Below, in pieces: positions 48,616-57,335 of a stretch of DNA of 64,000 nt. The first letter of the stretch is position 1; each line of letters begins with the position of its first letter. Below the pieces are notes generated by a model. It worked only from the letters and a program-made list of their open reading frames with translations, was not told the DNA's origin and searched no databases. The DNA is from Akkermansia muciniphila. GTDB lineage: Bacteria > Verrucomicrobiota > Verrucomicrobiia > Verrucomicrobiales > Akkermansiaceae. A program made the position numbers and the translations under genes. The stretch covers positions 65,561-129,560 of the forward strand of contig SFDX01000005.1 in assembly GCA_004557455.1 (NCBI GenBank), given 5' to 3'.

Positions 48616-50175
48616 CTACTGGATGTGTGCAGCGATTTGCTTGTCAGCAGCCTCCTGCTCAATCTGCTGCAGTGTCATGGGGGTGTAGTGATGTCTCCAG
48701 CGGAAGGGGGTAATTTCCCCGGCCCGAAGAGCCTCTACATAGGCAACTTTCGCCATGACGGCGAACTTGAGGGCAACAAAGGTTGAGGCGTAGCTCCTTG
48801 CAGAGATATAAAATAGGGTGACGTGTCCTGGGAAAGATAAAATGATATAATAAAGGGCTGTGCTGTCCTTCAGGTTAGCTATTCGTCGTCCGATGAAGAG
48901 TACGAGGGCAAGCCCCGAGAGTAACCAGAGGGTCACTACCCCCAAACCAACGTATCCGGTGCGGTGAATTGTGCTGATGGGGCCGCTGTGCCATGTGCCG
49001 GTTTCTGCAAAGTGTTCTTGGTTACCGAAGGCAATAGTTCCACGTTGAACACCAGTCCACCAGCGGCGTAGGTTAGCCATATCTTGACCATAGCCATCAC
49101 CCCACACGTAGTCTTTGATGTACCCTGTTCTGGGATCCATGGCCCAACGCCACATGACAACACGCCACTCTGCCGATCCCTCTGCACTGTCTTTAGCCGC
49201 CTTTGATACCTTGACCCCGGGGAACATGCTGGCCACTCGTTGTACTCCAAAAGGCCATGACTCCGTTAGTTCCTGAGTTCCACAGTATACGAGAATCCCA
49301 TAAACTGCAGCACACACGGACAGAAAAAATAGAAACTGCTTACGGAAGAAGGCTGCTGCTGCGGTTGCGGAAAACATGTCTAGCAGATCCTCTCGGAAGC
49401 CTCCCATCAGCACCGCCACAAGCGATACAAGGCAGAGAAAGGCATTTCTCACACTGAAAACCAGCTCTGCAATTTTGTAGCGGCTCAGAAGGTACATGAA
49501 AAGCGGTCCTCCTAACCCTGCATATCCACCCATTCGCGTCGTTTCTGCCGCCTCGTTCATGGCGGCAATATTGGTTCTCCCACGCAATACATTCAGAGCA
49601 AAAAAGAAAAACGCGAAGAAGAGTGAGCAATACATCAGTATCTTCAGCACCTTTTTCAACGGTTCCCATTTGTAGGGAATAGATGAGATGACGATGTAGT
49701 AAGCAAAGGCAAAGCACGCCATGATGTAGTCTTTGCCGCCCACGGTCTTTGCTTCACCCTGTGAGAGAATATTAACCGAAACAGGATGCCGCAGATACGT
49801 GAAGGCAAAGTACCCGAACAAAATCAGCGTTGCCAAGTCAAACCACCAAACAGAACGCCACTCGAAGCGAGCCTTGCGAACAAGGCACATGATTCCCCAA
49901 TACGCACAGATGGGCACCGCCAGCGTGTATTCCAGTGGTAAACTCTGGACAATGCCCAGCGGCAGCATGCCGATAAGCGGCGGCAGCAGGAAGAGCGTCC
50001 ACCAGGCACTTCGCCCCAGATACATCAGGAAGAGGAAGGAGACGATGGCCGCCACGATAATCATCGCATTTGCGCCACGCTCTGCAGCCTCTGTGCCGAT
50101 GAGAAAGGACAGAACAACCAATACGATCCCTACAATGGTGGAGCGTATATACTTGCGTATGTTGATCTGTTCCAT
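48616..50175 (-). CDS. O-antigen ligase/polymerase-like membrane protein
   Basis: 519 aa with about eleven hydrophobic segments. A large extracytoplasmic loop between residues about 310 and 415 (including YVWGDGYGQDMANLRRWW and EHFAETGTWHSGP) ends in TIHRTGYVGLGVVTLWLLSG, the His-x-x-Gly pattern typical of Wzy_C/WaaL-type enzymes that transfer polysaccharide units. It begins 9 bp after ilvB on the same strand, an odd operon partner. Confidence 0.7.
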   Translation of the reverse strand: MEQINIRKYIRSTIVGIVLVVLSFLIGTEAAERGANAMIIVAAIVSFLFLMYLGRSAWWTLFLLPPLIGMLPLGIVQSLPLEYTLAVPICAYWGIMCLVRKARFEWRSVWWFDLATLILFGYFAFTYLRHPVSVNILSQGEAKTVGGKDYIMACFAFAYYIVISSIPYKWEPLKKVLKILMYCSLFFAFFFFALNVLRGRTNIAAMNEAAETTRMGGYAGLGGPLFMYLLSRYKIAELVFSVRNAFLCLVSLVAVLMGGFREDLLDMFSATAAAAFFRKQFLFFLSVCAAVYGILVYCGTQELTESWPFGVQRVASMFPGVKVSKAAKDSAEGSAEWRVVMWRWAMDPRTGYIKDYVWGDGYGQDMANLRRWWTGVQRGTIAFGNQEHFAETGTWHSGPISTIHRTGYVGLGVVTLWLLSGLALVLFIGRRIANLKDSTALYYIILSFPGHVTLFYISARSYASTFVALKFAVMAKVAYVEALRAGEITPFRWRHHYTPMTLQQIEQEAADKQIAAHIQ

Positions 50176-50184
50176 GCGCGGGAG

Positions 50185-52035
50185 TTAAAGCGCTGAGGGA
50201 ATCTCCTTACCGAGATCTGAAGCCTTGCGGCCCTTGCCGTCGCCGGCTATTCGCTCCAGCACCACATCACGGTAAGCCATGCCCCCGGGAATCATGGGCA
50301 GCACGTGCACATCATGCGGAACCATCACGTCGAGAACATACGGTTCCTTCGCGGCGAGCATACGCTCGATAGCCGGCGCCAGATCCTTCGGCTCGACCAC
50401 ACGCTCGCACTTCACCCCGAACCCTGCACACAACACCGGGAAGTTCGGGTAGAGAACCGACTCAGTGTGATGCGTCGGGTCGTATGTATCCCGCGGGTCG
50501 GCAAGGAAGGTCTGCGCACGATTGGAATCATATTTCAGATCCTCCCACTGTACCACCATACCCAAGTGCTGGTTATCGAGAATAATGCACTTAATGGGCA
50601 TGCGCTCGATGTGAATGGTTGCCAATTCTTGGACATTCATCAGGAACGAGCCATCGCCATCGATATTAACAACAGGCATATCCGGATATGCAACACTGGC
50701 ACCCATAGCTGCCGGCAGACCGTATCCCATCGAGCCGAGCCCTCCCGAGGTAGACAAACGGCGGGGATGATTGAAGCGGTAGAACTGCGCGGCAAACATC
50801 TGGTGCTGGCCCACGCCTGTGCAAATGATTGCCTCTTGCTTACCGAGTTGGTTGTAGAGCTCCTCGATAACCGATTGCGGCGCAATCTCGTGCTCACGCT
50901 TCTCGTAGGTGAGCGGGTATGATTTCTTCCATTCCTCGATGATGCCGAACCACTCCGGCCTATTGTCAACGCTGTACTCCTTCTCGGGCATGCCTAACTC
51001 AGCCAGACGCGAGTTGAGGTAATCCAACGCCATCTTGGCATCGGAACGAATAGCGAACTCAACGCGCTTGTTCTTGTTCAACTCCGCCGCATCCAAATCA
51101 ATGTGAATGATGCGTGCGTGCTCGCAGAAAGTGCGAACCGCACCCGTCACTCGGTCATCAAAGCGGGTGCCGATGGCAATAACTACATCCGCCTCGTTAA
51201 CCGTGTTGTTGGCATACACGGCTCCGTGCATTCCAAGCCAGCGAACCGACAGCGGGTCGTCCTCCGGCATGGCGCCTATACCCATCAGCGTCGTTGCCAC
51301 AGGAATCTGCGTGCGGTGGGCAAACTCCCGCAGCGCCGCAGATGCTCCCGCTGTCACCACGCCGCCACCGGCATAAATGGCGGGGCGTTTAGCATTGAGG
51401 ATAACGGGCAGCACCTTCTCGAGCGCCTCGGTATCCGTTACCACCTCGGGCCGGTACCCGGGTAAGTCCATGGGGGCATCAAAGTCCGGGATAAAACTCC
51501 CCTCCTGGAAATTCTTGGGAATGTCAATGACCACCGGCCCGGGACGCCCCGTGCGCGCAATGTAAAAAGCCTCCCGCACGATGCGGGGAATGTCCTCCAG
51601 TTTTGTTACCAGATAGCTGTGTTTGACAATCGGTGCGGTCATGCCGAATACATCCGTCTCCTGGAAAGCGGAGCTTCCGATGAGGCTCGAACCCACCTGT
51701 GCCGTAATGGCAACCATCGGGATGGAGTCAGAATACGCATCCGCAATTGCCGTAATCATGTTGGTGGCACCCGGTCCGGAGGTGGACATGCAGACGCCGA
51801 CCTTGCCCGTGACTCTGCCGTACCCCTCGGCGGCAAATGCGCCCCCCTGCTCATGGCGGGGGAGAATCGTGCGAATGGCCGGCTCGTGGCTCAGAGCCTG
51901 GTGAATCGGCATGCTGGCTCCGCCGGGGTAGGCGAACACGACATCCACACCCTGTAGGACGAGGCTGCGTACCAGCGCTTCTGCCCCGGTCATCATGTTC
52001 CTCTCTGTCGGTGCCGTCGTTGTGGATGTCGTCAT
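50185..52035 (-). CDS. ilvB: acetolactate synthase, large (catalytic) subunit
   Basis: 616 aa thiamine-diphosphate enzyme of branched-chain amino-acid synthesis. N-terminal VFAYPGGASMPIHQAL and RHEQGGAFAAEGYGRVTGKVGVCMSTSGPGATNMITAIADAYSDSIPMVAITAQV include the catalytic Glu. The thiamine-binding part is LGSMGYGLPAAMGASVAYPDMPVVNIDGDGSFLMNVQELATI. The C-terminal region is PYVLDVMVPHDVHVLPMIPGG. No regulatory ilvN/H gene is adjacent; instead a Wzy-like gene follows. Confidence 0.94.
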   Translation of the reverse strand: MTTSTTTAPTERNMMTGAEALVRSLVLQGVDVVFAYPGGASMPIHQALSHEPAIRTILPRHEQGGAFAAEGYGRVTGKVGVCMSTSGPGATNMITAIADAYSDSIPMVAITAQVGSSLIGSSAFQETDVFGMTAPIVKHSYLVTKLEDIPRIVREAFYIARTGRPGPVVIDIPKNFQEGSFIPDFDAPMDLPGYRPEVVTDTEALEKVLPVILNAKRPAIYAGGGVVTAGASAALREFAHRTQIPVATTLMGIGAMPEDDPLSVRWLGMHGAVYANNTVNEADVVIAIGTRFDDRVTGAVRTFCEHARIIHIDLDAAELNKNKRVEFAIRSDAKMALDYLNSRLAELGMPEKEYSVDNRPEWFGIIEEWKKSYPLTYEKREHEIAPQSVIEELYNQLGKQEAIICTGVGQHQMFAAQFYRFNHPRRLSTSGGLGSMGYGLPAAMGASVAYPDMPVVNIDGDGSFLMNVQELATIHIERMPIKCIILDNQHLGMVVQWEDLKYDSNRAQTFLADPRDTYDPTHHTESVLYPNFPVLCAGFGVKCERVVEPKDLAPAIERMLAAKEPYVLDVMVPHDVHVLPMIPGGMAYRDVVLERIAGDGKGRKASDLGKEIPSAL

Positions 52036-52095
52036 GTCAGTTGTTTTTCTATCTTACGGTTCTCTGCCGGGCTCTTGTACCTCGGCACTCGGCGC

Positions 52096-52124
52096 ATTAT
52101 AGCAGGAACACGGGAAAATGTGAA
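52096..52124 (-). promoter_or_regulatory. ilvB promoter
   Basis: Minus strand TTCACA (52119-52124), 17-bp spacer, TATAAT (52096-52101). The leader is about 55 nt; no attenuator or leader peptide is evident. Confidence 0.75.
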
Positions 52125-52152
52125 GCCTTTTTTTGCACTTTTGCGGGTTGTG

Positions 52153-52190
52153 ACAAAAAAGAAACACCCCCGACGTTAAGTCGAGGGTGC
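52153..52190 (-). terminator. rpsP terminator
   Basis: Minus strand stem around CACCCTCGAC / GTCGGGGGTG with a TTAAC loop, followed by TTTCTTTTTT. Confidence 0.85.
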
Positions 52191-52233
52191 GCCAGAAACA
52201 ACCAAGAAAAGGTTTCAGTGAAGGTTCGCGGGC

Positions 52234-52479
52234 TTATGCCTTGGCAGCGCGAGCCTTCTTGATCATGGAAGCTACGGTTTCGGAGGGCTGAGCACCTTGG
52301 GAAATCCACTTCTCCACCTCCTCCAGGTTCAGGGTGAAGTTCTCACCTTCTGCCATGGGGTTGTAGGTGCCCACCTGTGCAATGAAGTCGCCATCACGGC
52401 GGCTGCGGCTGTCGACGACGACAATCTTGTAGAACGGACGATCCTTGGAACCTTGACGGTTAAGACGAATTGCTACCAT
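52234..52479 (-). CDS. rpsP: 30S ribosomal protein S16
   Basis: 81 aa, MVAIRLNRQGSKDRPFYKIVVVDSRSRRDGDFIAQVGTYNP followed by VEKWISQGAQPSETVASMIKKA, the complete S16 signature. It is monocistronic here; in many bacteria rimM, trmD and rplS follow, but not here. The gap between the -10 and the ATG predicts an untranslated leader of about 70 nt. Confidence 0.95.
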   Translation of the reverse strand: MVAIRLNRQGSKDRPFYKIVVVDSRSRRDGDFIAQVGTYNPMAEGENFTLNLEEVEKWISQGAQPSETVASMIKKARAAKA

Positions 52480-52556
52480 ATTGAGATATTGCGTAATGAT
52501 TTGGTTGTTTTGCCTGCGGGACGGTGGCGGGCACGCGAACTACAGGTCGGTGCAAG

Positions 52557-52585
52557 AAAGTAGCACAATGTTCTGCTTATGTCAA
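52557..52585 (-). promoter_or_regulatory. rpsP promoter
   Basis: Minus strand TTGACA (52580-52585), 17-bp spacer, TACTTT (52557-52562). Confidence 0.8.
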
Positions 52586-52638
52586 GCACAAAGGCGGAAA
52601 TTGACGAATTATTTTCGGCCTGCTGACGTTTTGGACCC

Positions 52639-52667
52639 TTTACGGCGCCGTAAAATGGTGCTAGAAT
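52639..52667 (+). promoter_or_regulatory. promoter of the lysozyme-like lipoprotein gene (leaderless)
   Basis: TTTACG (52639-52644), 17-bp spacer, TAGAAT (52662-52667). The ATG at 52675 is 7 nt after it; the in-frame ATG at 52666 overlaps the -10 and is rejected. Confidence 0.75.
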
Positions 52668-52674
52668 GCCGCAT

Positions 52675-53466
52675 ATGAGAAGCCGGAGTGTGCTTTGCGT
52701 TGTTTTATCGGCCCTGGGGATAGCCTCCTGTAATGAGCCACCCCGTCGGGATCATGCCGTGCGTACGAATGTCGCTGCTGTGGATACGACTGCGTTGGGA
52801 CAGCGCATCTGGCGCAATGAATGTGCCGGGACAAAACAGGGGCTGGTTTCATGGAATGCCGGTGAGGCTTTCCCTTCGCTGGGTATAGGGCATTTTATCT
52901 GGTATCCTGCCGGGTATCAGGGTCCCTTTGATGAAAGTTTTCCTCAATTTGTAGCCTACGCTCAGCGTCGAGGAGTCCGCGTTCCTGCCTATTTTGTCGG
53001 CAAAGCGCCGTGGTCGAGCAAGAGTGCTTTCTTGTCAGATCGAAGTGGTCTGGCGGATCGCATGCGCGATTGGCTGGCTGCCCATCTTACGTTGCAAACG
53101 GAGTTCATCATGGCGCGCTCGCGGGCCTCCTTGGCCAAGATGATGCAGCAGAGTTCTCGCCCGGAGCAGGTACGCGCCCACTATAATGCTCTTGCTCGTA
53201 CGACTCAGGGTGTCTATTGCTTGGTTGATTACGTGAATTTCAAGGGCGAGGGGATCAAGTCTACGGAGCGCTACAGGGGGCAGGGCTGGGGCTTGTTGCA
53301 GGTGTTGGAGGAAATGAGGGGCAACCCGCAGGGGCGGGCTGCTACGGCCGAATTTGCCCGCGCCTCAGCGGCTGTCTTGACTCGGCGTGTGGAGAATGCT
53401 CCCGCCGAGCGCGGCGAGCGTCGATGGCTGCCCGGCTGGCTCAACCGATGCTCGACCTACCGCTGA
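52675..53466 (+). CDS. lysozyme-like lipoprotein
   Basis: 263 aa. The N-terminus MRSRSVLCVVLSALGIASC is a lipoprotein signal (modified Cys19). The conserved start of the mature domain is IWRNECAGTKQGLVSWNAGEAFPSLGIGHFIWYP, with Glu49 as candidate catalytic acid. It matches a conserved exported family I know from proteobacteria, in which the N-E, WN-GE-F-SLGIGHFIWYP and FEESFP patterns recur. A lysozyme-like fold is inferred from this pattern, not shown. Lipid anchoring suggests action on the cell wall from the membrane. The 3' ends of this and the next gene overlap by 10 bp. Confidence 0.65.
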   Translation: MRSRSVLCVVLSALGIASCNEPPRRDHAVRTNVAAVDTTALGQRIWRNECAGTKQGLVSWNAGEAFPSLGIGHFIWYPAGYQGPFDESFPQFVAYAQRRGVRVPAYFVGKAPWSSKSAFLSDRSGLADRMRDWLAAHLTLQTEFIMARSRASLAKMMQQSSRPEQVRAHYNALARTTQGVYCLVDYVNFKGEGIKSTERYRGQGWGLLQVLEEMRGNPQGRAATAEFARASAAVLTRRVENAPAERGERRWLPGWLNRCSTYR

Positions 53467-54152
53467 GCTCCCTCTCCCACGCTGTTGAGCTGGGTTAGGG
53501 TGGTTGTCCCTAATTTCTTGTCAGCTCGCCAGCTCAGCGTGTGGTATCCGGCTTCCAGACTATAGAGAATAAGGGCGTGGCGTAGTCCCTGTGCTTTTTC
53601 ATCAGTGGGAACAATGCAGACTCCTACTTTTCCCTCGGCAATAATGCGTCCGCCGGCGTAGTTCTCGATGGTGAGGAGCATGGCATAGATGCCTCGCTCA
53701 GGGACTCTCAGGTAAAGGGTTGCGGTCTTGAAGTTTCCATTGTTTTTCCACTTCAGCTCCACTTGTTCCGGGTGAAGTACTGCTGTTTTCTTTTCCTTTT
53801 CAGCCGGGCGGTATAGCCTTGCCAGCCTACGTTCTCGGCGTGCGTGCTGAATCTCGCGTGCCGTGATGTACACGATGATGCAGGCCCCCAGTGAGAACCA
53901 TACGGAGGTGCAGCAGAGGGCCGCATGCGTTGCATCGGCGAGCAGCATCCCCAGCAGGCTGCAAGAGAAGAGCAGGGTGGCGAACATGCCGACCTTAAAA
54001 CCGAACATCATACCGGGAAACAGGAGGAAAAGCAGTGTGTAGCGCAGGAACATGGGCGCGTTTAACGGTGTGCTGCGTAAAAAGCGCTTCTGGGTTACTC
54101 TGCGGCGTAGCAGTAGTAGCTCCTCTTGGGTCGTGTTTCGGTCAATCTTCAC
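53457..54152 (-). CDS. hypothetical two-TM protein with extracytoplasmic or cytoplasmic beta domain
   Basis: 231 aa from a GTG (MKIDRNTTQEELLLLRRRVTQKRFL). Two to three hydrophobic stretches follow (MFLRYTLLFLLFPGMMFGFKVGMFATLLFSCSLLGMLL and SVWFSLGACIIVYITA). A basic segment (REIQHARRERRLARLYRPAEKEKK) and a C-terminal beta-rich domain (VELKWKNNGNFKTATLYLRVPERGIYAMLLTIE) complete it. No family is recognised. The GTG is chosen because the -10 ends 7 nt before it; a much longer ATG-initiated frame runs over the promoter. Confidence 0.6.
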   Translation of the reverse strand: MKIDRNTTQEELLLLRRRVTQKRFLRSTPLNAPMFLRYTLLFLLFPGMMFGFKVGMFATLLFSCSLLGMLLADATHAALCCTSVWFSLGACIIVYITAREIQHARRERRLARLYRPAEKEKKTAVLHPEQVELKWKNNGNFKTATLYLRVPERGIYAMLLTIENYAGGRIIAEGKVGVCIVPTDEKAQGLRHALILYSLEAGYHTLSWRADKKLGTTTLTQLNSVGEGAQR

Positions 54153-54159
54153 ACAGGGG

Positions 54160-54188
54160 ATTCTATACGATTTTTTCTGTGCTGGCAA
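54160..54188 (-). promoter_or_regulatory. promoter of the two-TM protein gene (leaderless GTG)
   Basis: Minus strand TTGCCA (54183-54188), 17-bp spacer, TAGAAT (54160-54165), then 7 nt to the GTG at 54152. Confidence 0.8.
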
Positions 54189-54282
54189 GCGGAAACTTGG
54201 GGAAATTGGCTGTCTCGGCTCTACGCCGGTTCTTCGAGAAATGCTATCATGATTACGCGCGATAAAAAGGTGGAAAAGATGC

Positions 54283-54311
54283 TTGATTTGCCGTCCCGAT
54301 TGTGGTAGAAT
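54283..54311 (+). promoter_or_regulatory. promoter of the first GH84 gene
   Basis: TTGATT (54283-54288), 17-bp spacer, TAGAAT (54306-54311). The leader before the ATG at 54355 is about 37 nt. Confidence 0.75.
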
Positions 54312-54354
54312 TGCTGCAAGGCCGGTTTCAACCGGTAACCATATCGTTACAAAC

Positions 54355-57249
54355 ATGCCTTCTCATCATAAGAAGTTCGCTTCCGTAGTCGCCTTGGCAA
54401 TGGGCGGCTTGGCCGCTTGTTTATCTGCTGCTCATGCAGCGGATATCTACCCGACCCCCAAGGAATGCCGATTAAATGGGGATCCTGTTCCTGTATCGGA
54501 GGTTGCCGTGCATCTGCGTCGAGACGGCGAGCATGATTCCATCTGGAAGAAGCTGCCGTCGGGAGTGGAAGGTGGCTATGCTGTCTTAATTAATCAGGGC
54601 AGGTTGGCTATTTATGCGAACGATGAGACGGGGCTTTTCTATGCTCGTCAAAGTATTTCCCAGTTGCAGGAGAACGGTGAGCCGACAGCTCATACTGACC
54701 CGACGGCCGGTAAGTCGCTGGAGGAAATGGTTAAGTTGAAGCCGCTCCCTGATGCTGAAATCGTGGATTGGCCGGACCTGCCGTTCCGAGGAGTCGTGGA
54801 GGGGTACTATGGTGCACCCTGGAGCCATGAGGCTCGTTTGTCCCAGTTCCGATTCTACGGGCGCAATAAGATGAATACCTACATCTACGGTCCCAAGGAT
54901 GACTCTTATCATCATGGTGGCGGTTGTTATCAGCCCTATCCGGAGGAGAGTGCCGCGCAGATTGCTGCTTTGGTTCGGGCTGCTAAGGAGAACCATGTCA
55001 AATTTGTGTGGGCGATTCATCCGGCCAATACCGTCCGTTGGGATCAGGAGGAGGGCCGCGAGCAGCTCGAGGGACTTCTGCGTAAGCTCGAGCTGATGTA
55101 TGATCTCGGTATCCGCAATTTCGGTTTGTTTGTGGATGATGCCAGTGGTGAAATCAGTAAGGTGGAGCGTCAGGTGCAGCTCGCTAATTTTATCCTTGAT
55201 AATTTTGTGCGCAAGCATCCGGATGTTCAGCAGAATCTCCTTTTCTGTCCTACCGGTTACAACAAATCTTGGACGAATGCCGAGACGCTCTCCTACATCG
55301 GTGAGCACTTGAAACAGGATATCGATATGATGTGGACCGGTAATACGGTTGTTCATGATATCAAGTTGGGCTCCGTTGACGAGGGTGGTCAGATGTGGGT
55401 GAATAATCTCATCAAACGTCCCACGTTTATTTGGTGGAACTGGCCTTGCAATGACTTTAAGCGCAGCCGTCTGTGTATGGGCCGGGCCTATGGCTTGGAT
55501 ACAGCGCCGGAGATGCGTGACCACATGCGGGGTCTGGTCGCCAACCCCATGGAGTATGCGGAAACCAGTAAGATCGGTCTCTTCGGGGTGGCGGATTATA
55601 CTTGGAATATCACGGCTTACAGCCCGGACAAGAGCTGGCGGGCGGGGATACGTCGGCTCTTCCCCCGCAGTGCCGAGTCGATGCAGGTGTTTTGTGATCA
55701 CAATTCCAACCCTGCCCCTAATAACCACGGTTTCGCTCGCGATGAGTCCCGGGAGGTTGCAGAGGATGTGAAGCAGTATTTGGCGGATTTGGCGGATCGT
55801 AAGCCGAGCCATGATCGTACGGTCATGTTGGAGCGTCTCTTCCGCAGTGTGGCCGCCGCCGGTAAGGTGTTGGGGGAGGCGGATGACGTGGCGCCTATGC
55901 GTGCGGAGGTGGAGCCATGGATTCGTAAGTTCGGTATGCTGGGCCAGGCCGGTTCCATGCTCATGAAGGTAATTCTGGAGGAGAAGACCAGCGACAACCC
56001 GGCCGAGCTGTTTGCCCATTTCCTTAAGGCTGCAAATGCCCTTGCGAGTATGGGGGAGGTCGCTCGCGATGAATGGAGCAAGAATGGTATCACTCCGGTC
56101 AAGCATGTCGAGGTTGGTGCGGCTTTCCTCACGCCGGTGGTCAAGGCTGCATTTGAGTATCTGAATGCTCGCATGTATGCCTATGTTTCTCAGCGTAAGC
56201 TGCCCCTGTTGGCGGATTTCATTTGCAGCCCGGATTTGGATAAAAACGGGGTAGAGGGTGCTCTGGATGCAGATAAAAGTTCTTCCTGGGATATCAAACG
56301 CCCGCTCAGGCATGGCGAGTGGTTCGGGGTGGATTTCGGTAGCCCTGTTTGGGTGAACAACATCTCCGCACGCTTGGAATGCGGGGCTCCCGGTACTCTC
56401 CTTACTCAGATGGAGGTGTCGGATGACGGTCAGAACTGGAAGACGGTCGGAACTCCCTGTACGGGGGAGCGTATCCTTCGCACGGCTCCTGCCGGTATGC
56501 GGGCCTCGAAGGTGCGTTTGCGTGTTTTGGCGGATGCGGCAGAGCCTTGTCGTGTCGTTTCCCTGTCTGTTAATGTTCCGGTCTCGCCGTTTGTCAGCAG
56601 TGATGTTCCGGCTTTCTCCAGTGTGGGGGTGGATGTCGTGGATTCGTTCCTGCGTGCAACGCGAGTGATGGAGTACACCACGATGGAGCCCGGGCGTTTC
56701 CTGGAGATGCAGCTGGATGCTCCCTCTGTCCTCCAATCCATTAACATTAATATGGGTAATGCGGATATCGGCAAATGGGCCAAGGTGTTCTTGGTGACGG
56801 CAGATGGTCACACGGAGGAAATCCATCTGAATGCTAACGGTGAGACGCTGTTCGGAGATTCGCAGTGGAACAAGAAGGTCCCCAAAATCCCCGTTACATC
56901 TGTTCGCCTTGTCAATGCGTCCGATTCTCCGCAGCAGGTGAAGCTCTCTTCGTTCATGGTTGCTTCGCCGATTGACGGCCGCGGTACATCGAACCTCTCT
57001 CTTTTGGACGGTGATTTGTCTACGGCCTTGAGCTGTGCAGAGGGGATTACGCTGGACGTACCGGTGCCTGCGTCGTGCACGCAGGTGGCTGTGGTCGGCA
57101 CGGCGGGCTGTGCGTTGCAGGGGATGGAGCGTTTGCCGCACCATGATGATGGCGTTCAGGTGTTCAAGCTGCCGAAGGGGTGCCGAGAGTTCCGACTCAC
57201 GGCACCGGCGCAACCGGGTTGCTTCATTAACGAAATCATTTTCCGTTGA
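54355..57249 (+). CDS. secreted GH84-family beta-N-acetylglucosaminidase (copy 1)
   Basis: 964 aa. Signal peptide MPSHHKKFASVVALAMGGLAACLSAAHA. A small N-terminal domain (IYPTPKECRLNG to LFYARQSISQLQ) of the GH20b/GH84 accessory type precedes the catalytic barrel. The barrel begins FRGVVEGYYGAPWSHEARL and has the catalytic pair Asp261-Asp262 (GLFVDDASGEIS). A helical bundle follows, then a C-terminal region with a F5/8-type sugar-binding (CBM32-like) domain (DADKSSSWDIKRPLRHGEWFGVDFGSP...). Such enzymes release GlcNAc from host mucin or O-GlcNAc proteins. An in-frame GTG-like start at 54283 lies in the -35 and is rejected. A paralogue lies at 60792. Confidence 0.93.
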   Translation: MPSHHKKFASVVALAMGGLAACLSAAHAADIYPTPKECRLNGDPVPVSEVAVHLRRDGEHDSIWKKLPSGVEGGYAVLINQGRLAIYANDETGLFYARQSISQLQENGEPTAHTDPTAGKSLEEMVKLKPLPDAEIVDWPDLPFRGVVEGYYGAPWSHEARLSQFRFYGRNKMNTYIYGPKDDSYHHGGGCYQPYPEESAAQIAALVRAAKENHVKFVWAIHPANTVRWDQEEGREQLEGLLRKLELMYDLGIRNFGLFVDDASGEISKVERQVQLANFILDNFVRKHPDVQQNLLFCPTGYNKSWTNAETLSYIGEHLKQDIDMMWTGNTVVHDIKLGSVDEGGQMWVNNLIKRPTFIWWNWPCNDFKRSRLCMGRAYGLDTAPEMRDHMRGLVANPMEYAETSKIGLFGVADYTWNITAYSPDKSWRAGIRRLFPRSAESMQVFCDHNSNPAPNNHGFARDESREVAEDVKQYLADLADRKPSHDRTVMLERLFRSVAAAGKVLGEADDVAPMRAEVEPWIRKFGMLGQAGSMLMKVILEEKTSDNPAELFAHFLKAANALASMGEVARDEWSKNGITPVKHVEVGAAFLTPVVKAAFEYLNARMYAYVSQRKLPLLADFICSPDLDKNGVEGALDADKSSSWDIKRPLRHGEWFGVDFGSPVWVNNISARLECGAPGTLLTQMEVSDDGQNWKTVGTPCTGERILRTAPAGMRASKVRLRVLADAAEPCRVVSLSVNVPVSPFVSSDVPAFSSVGVDVVDSFLRATRVMEYTTMEPGRFLEMQLDAPSVLQSININMGNADIGKWAKVFLVTADGHTEEIHLNANGETLFGDSQWNKKVPKIPVTSVRLVNASDSPQQVKLSSFMVASPIDGRGTSNLSLLDGDLSTALSCAEGITLDVPVPASCTQVAVVGTAGCALQGMERLPHHDDGVQVFKLPKGCREFRLTAPAQPGCFINEIIFR

Positions 57250-57300
57250 GAAACTGCTGTCCCCGTGGCGGGTGAGCTCCGTCCCGGTCCGGGAAAACGG

Positions 57301-57329
57301 TTGCATTTGGCGTCCGGCTGTGGTATAGT
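57301..57329 (+). promoter_or_regulatory. rimO promoter (leaderless)
   Basis: TTGCAT (57301-57306), 17-bp spacer, TATAGT (57324-57329), then 6 nt to the ATG at 57336. Confidence 0.85.
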
Positions 57330-57335
57330 GCGCAT

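Noticed and set aside
54586..57306. Minus-strand frame opposite the first GH84 gene
   Set aside because: The GH84 gene is unmistakable on the plus strand; the antisense frame lacks motifs.
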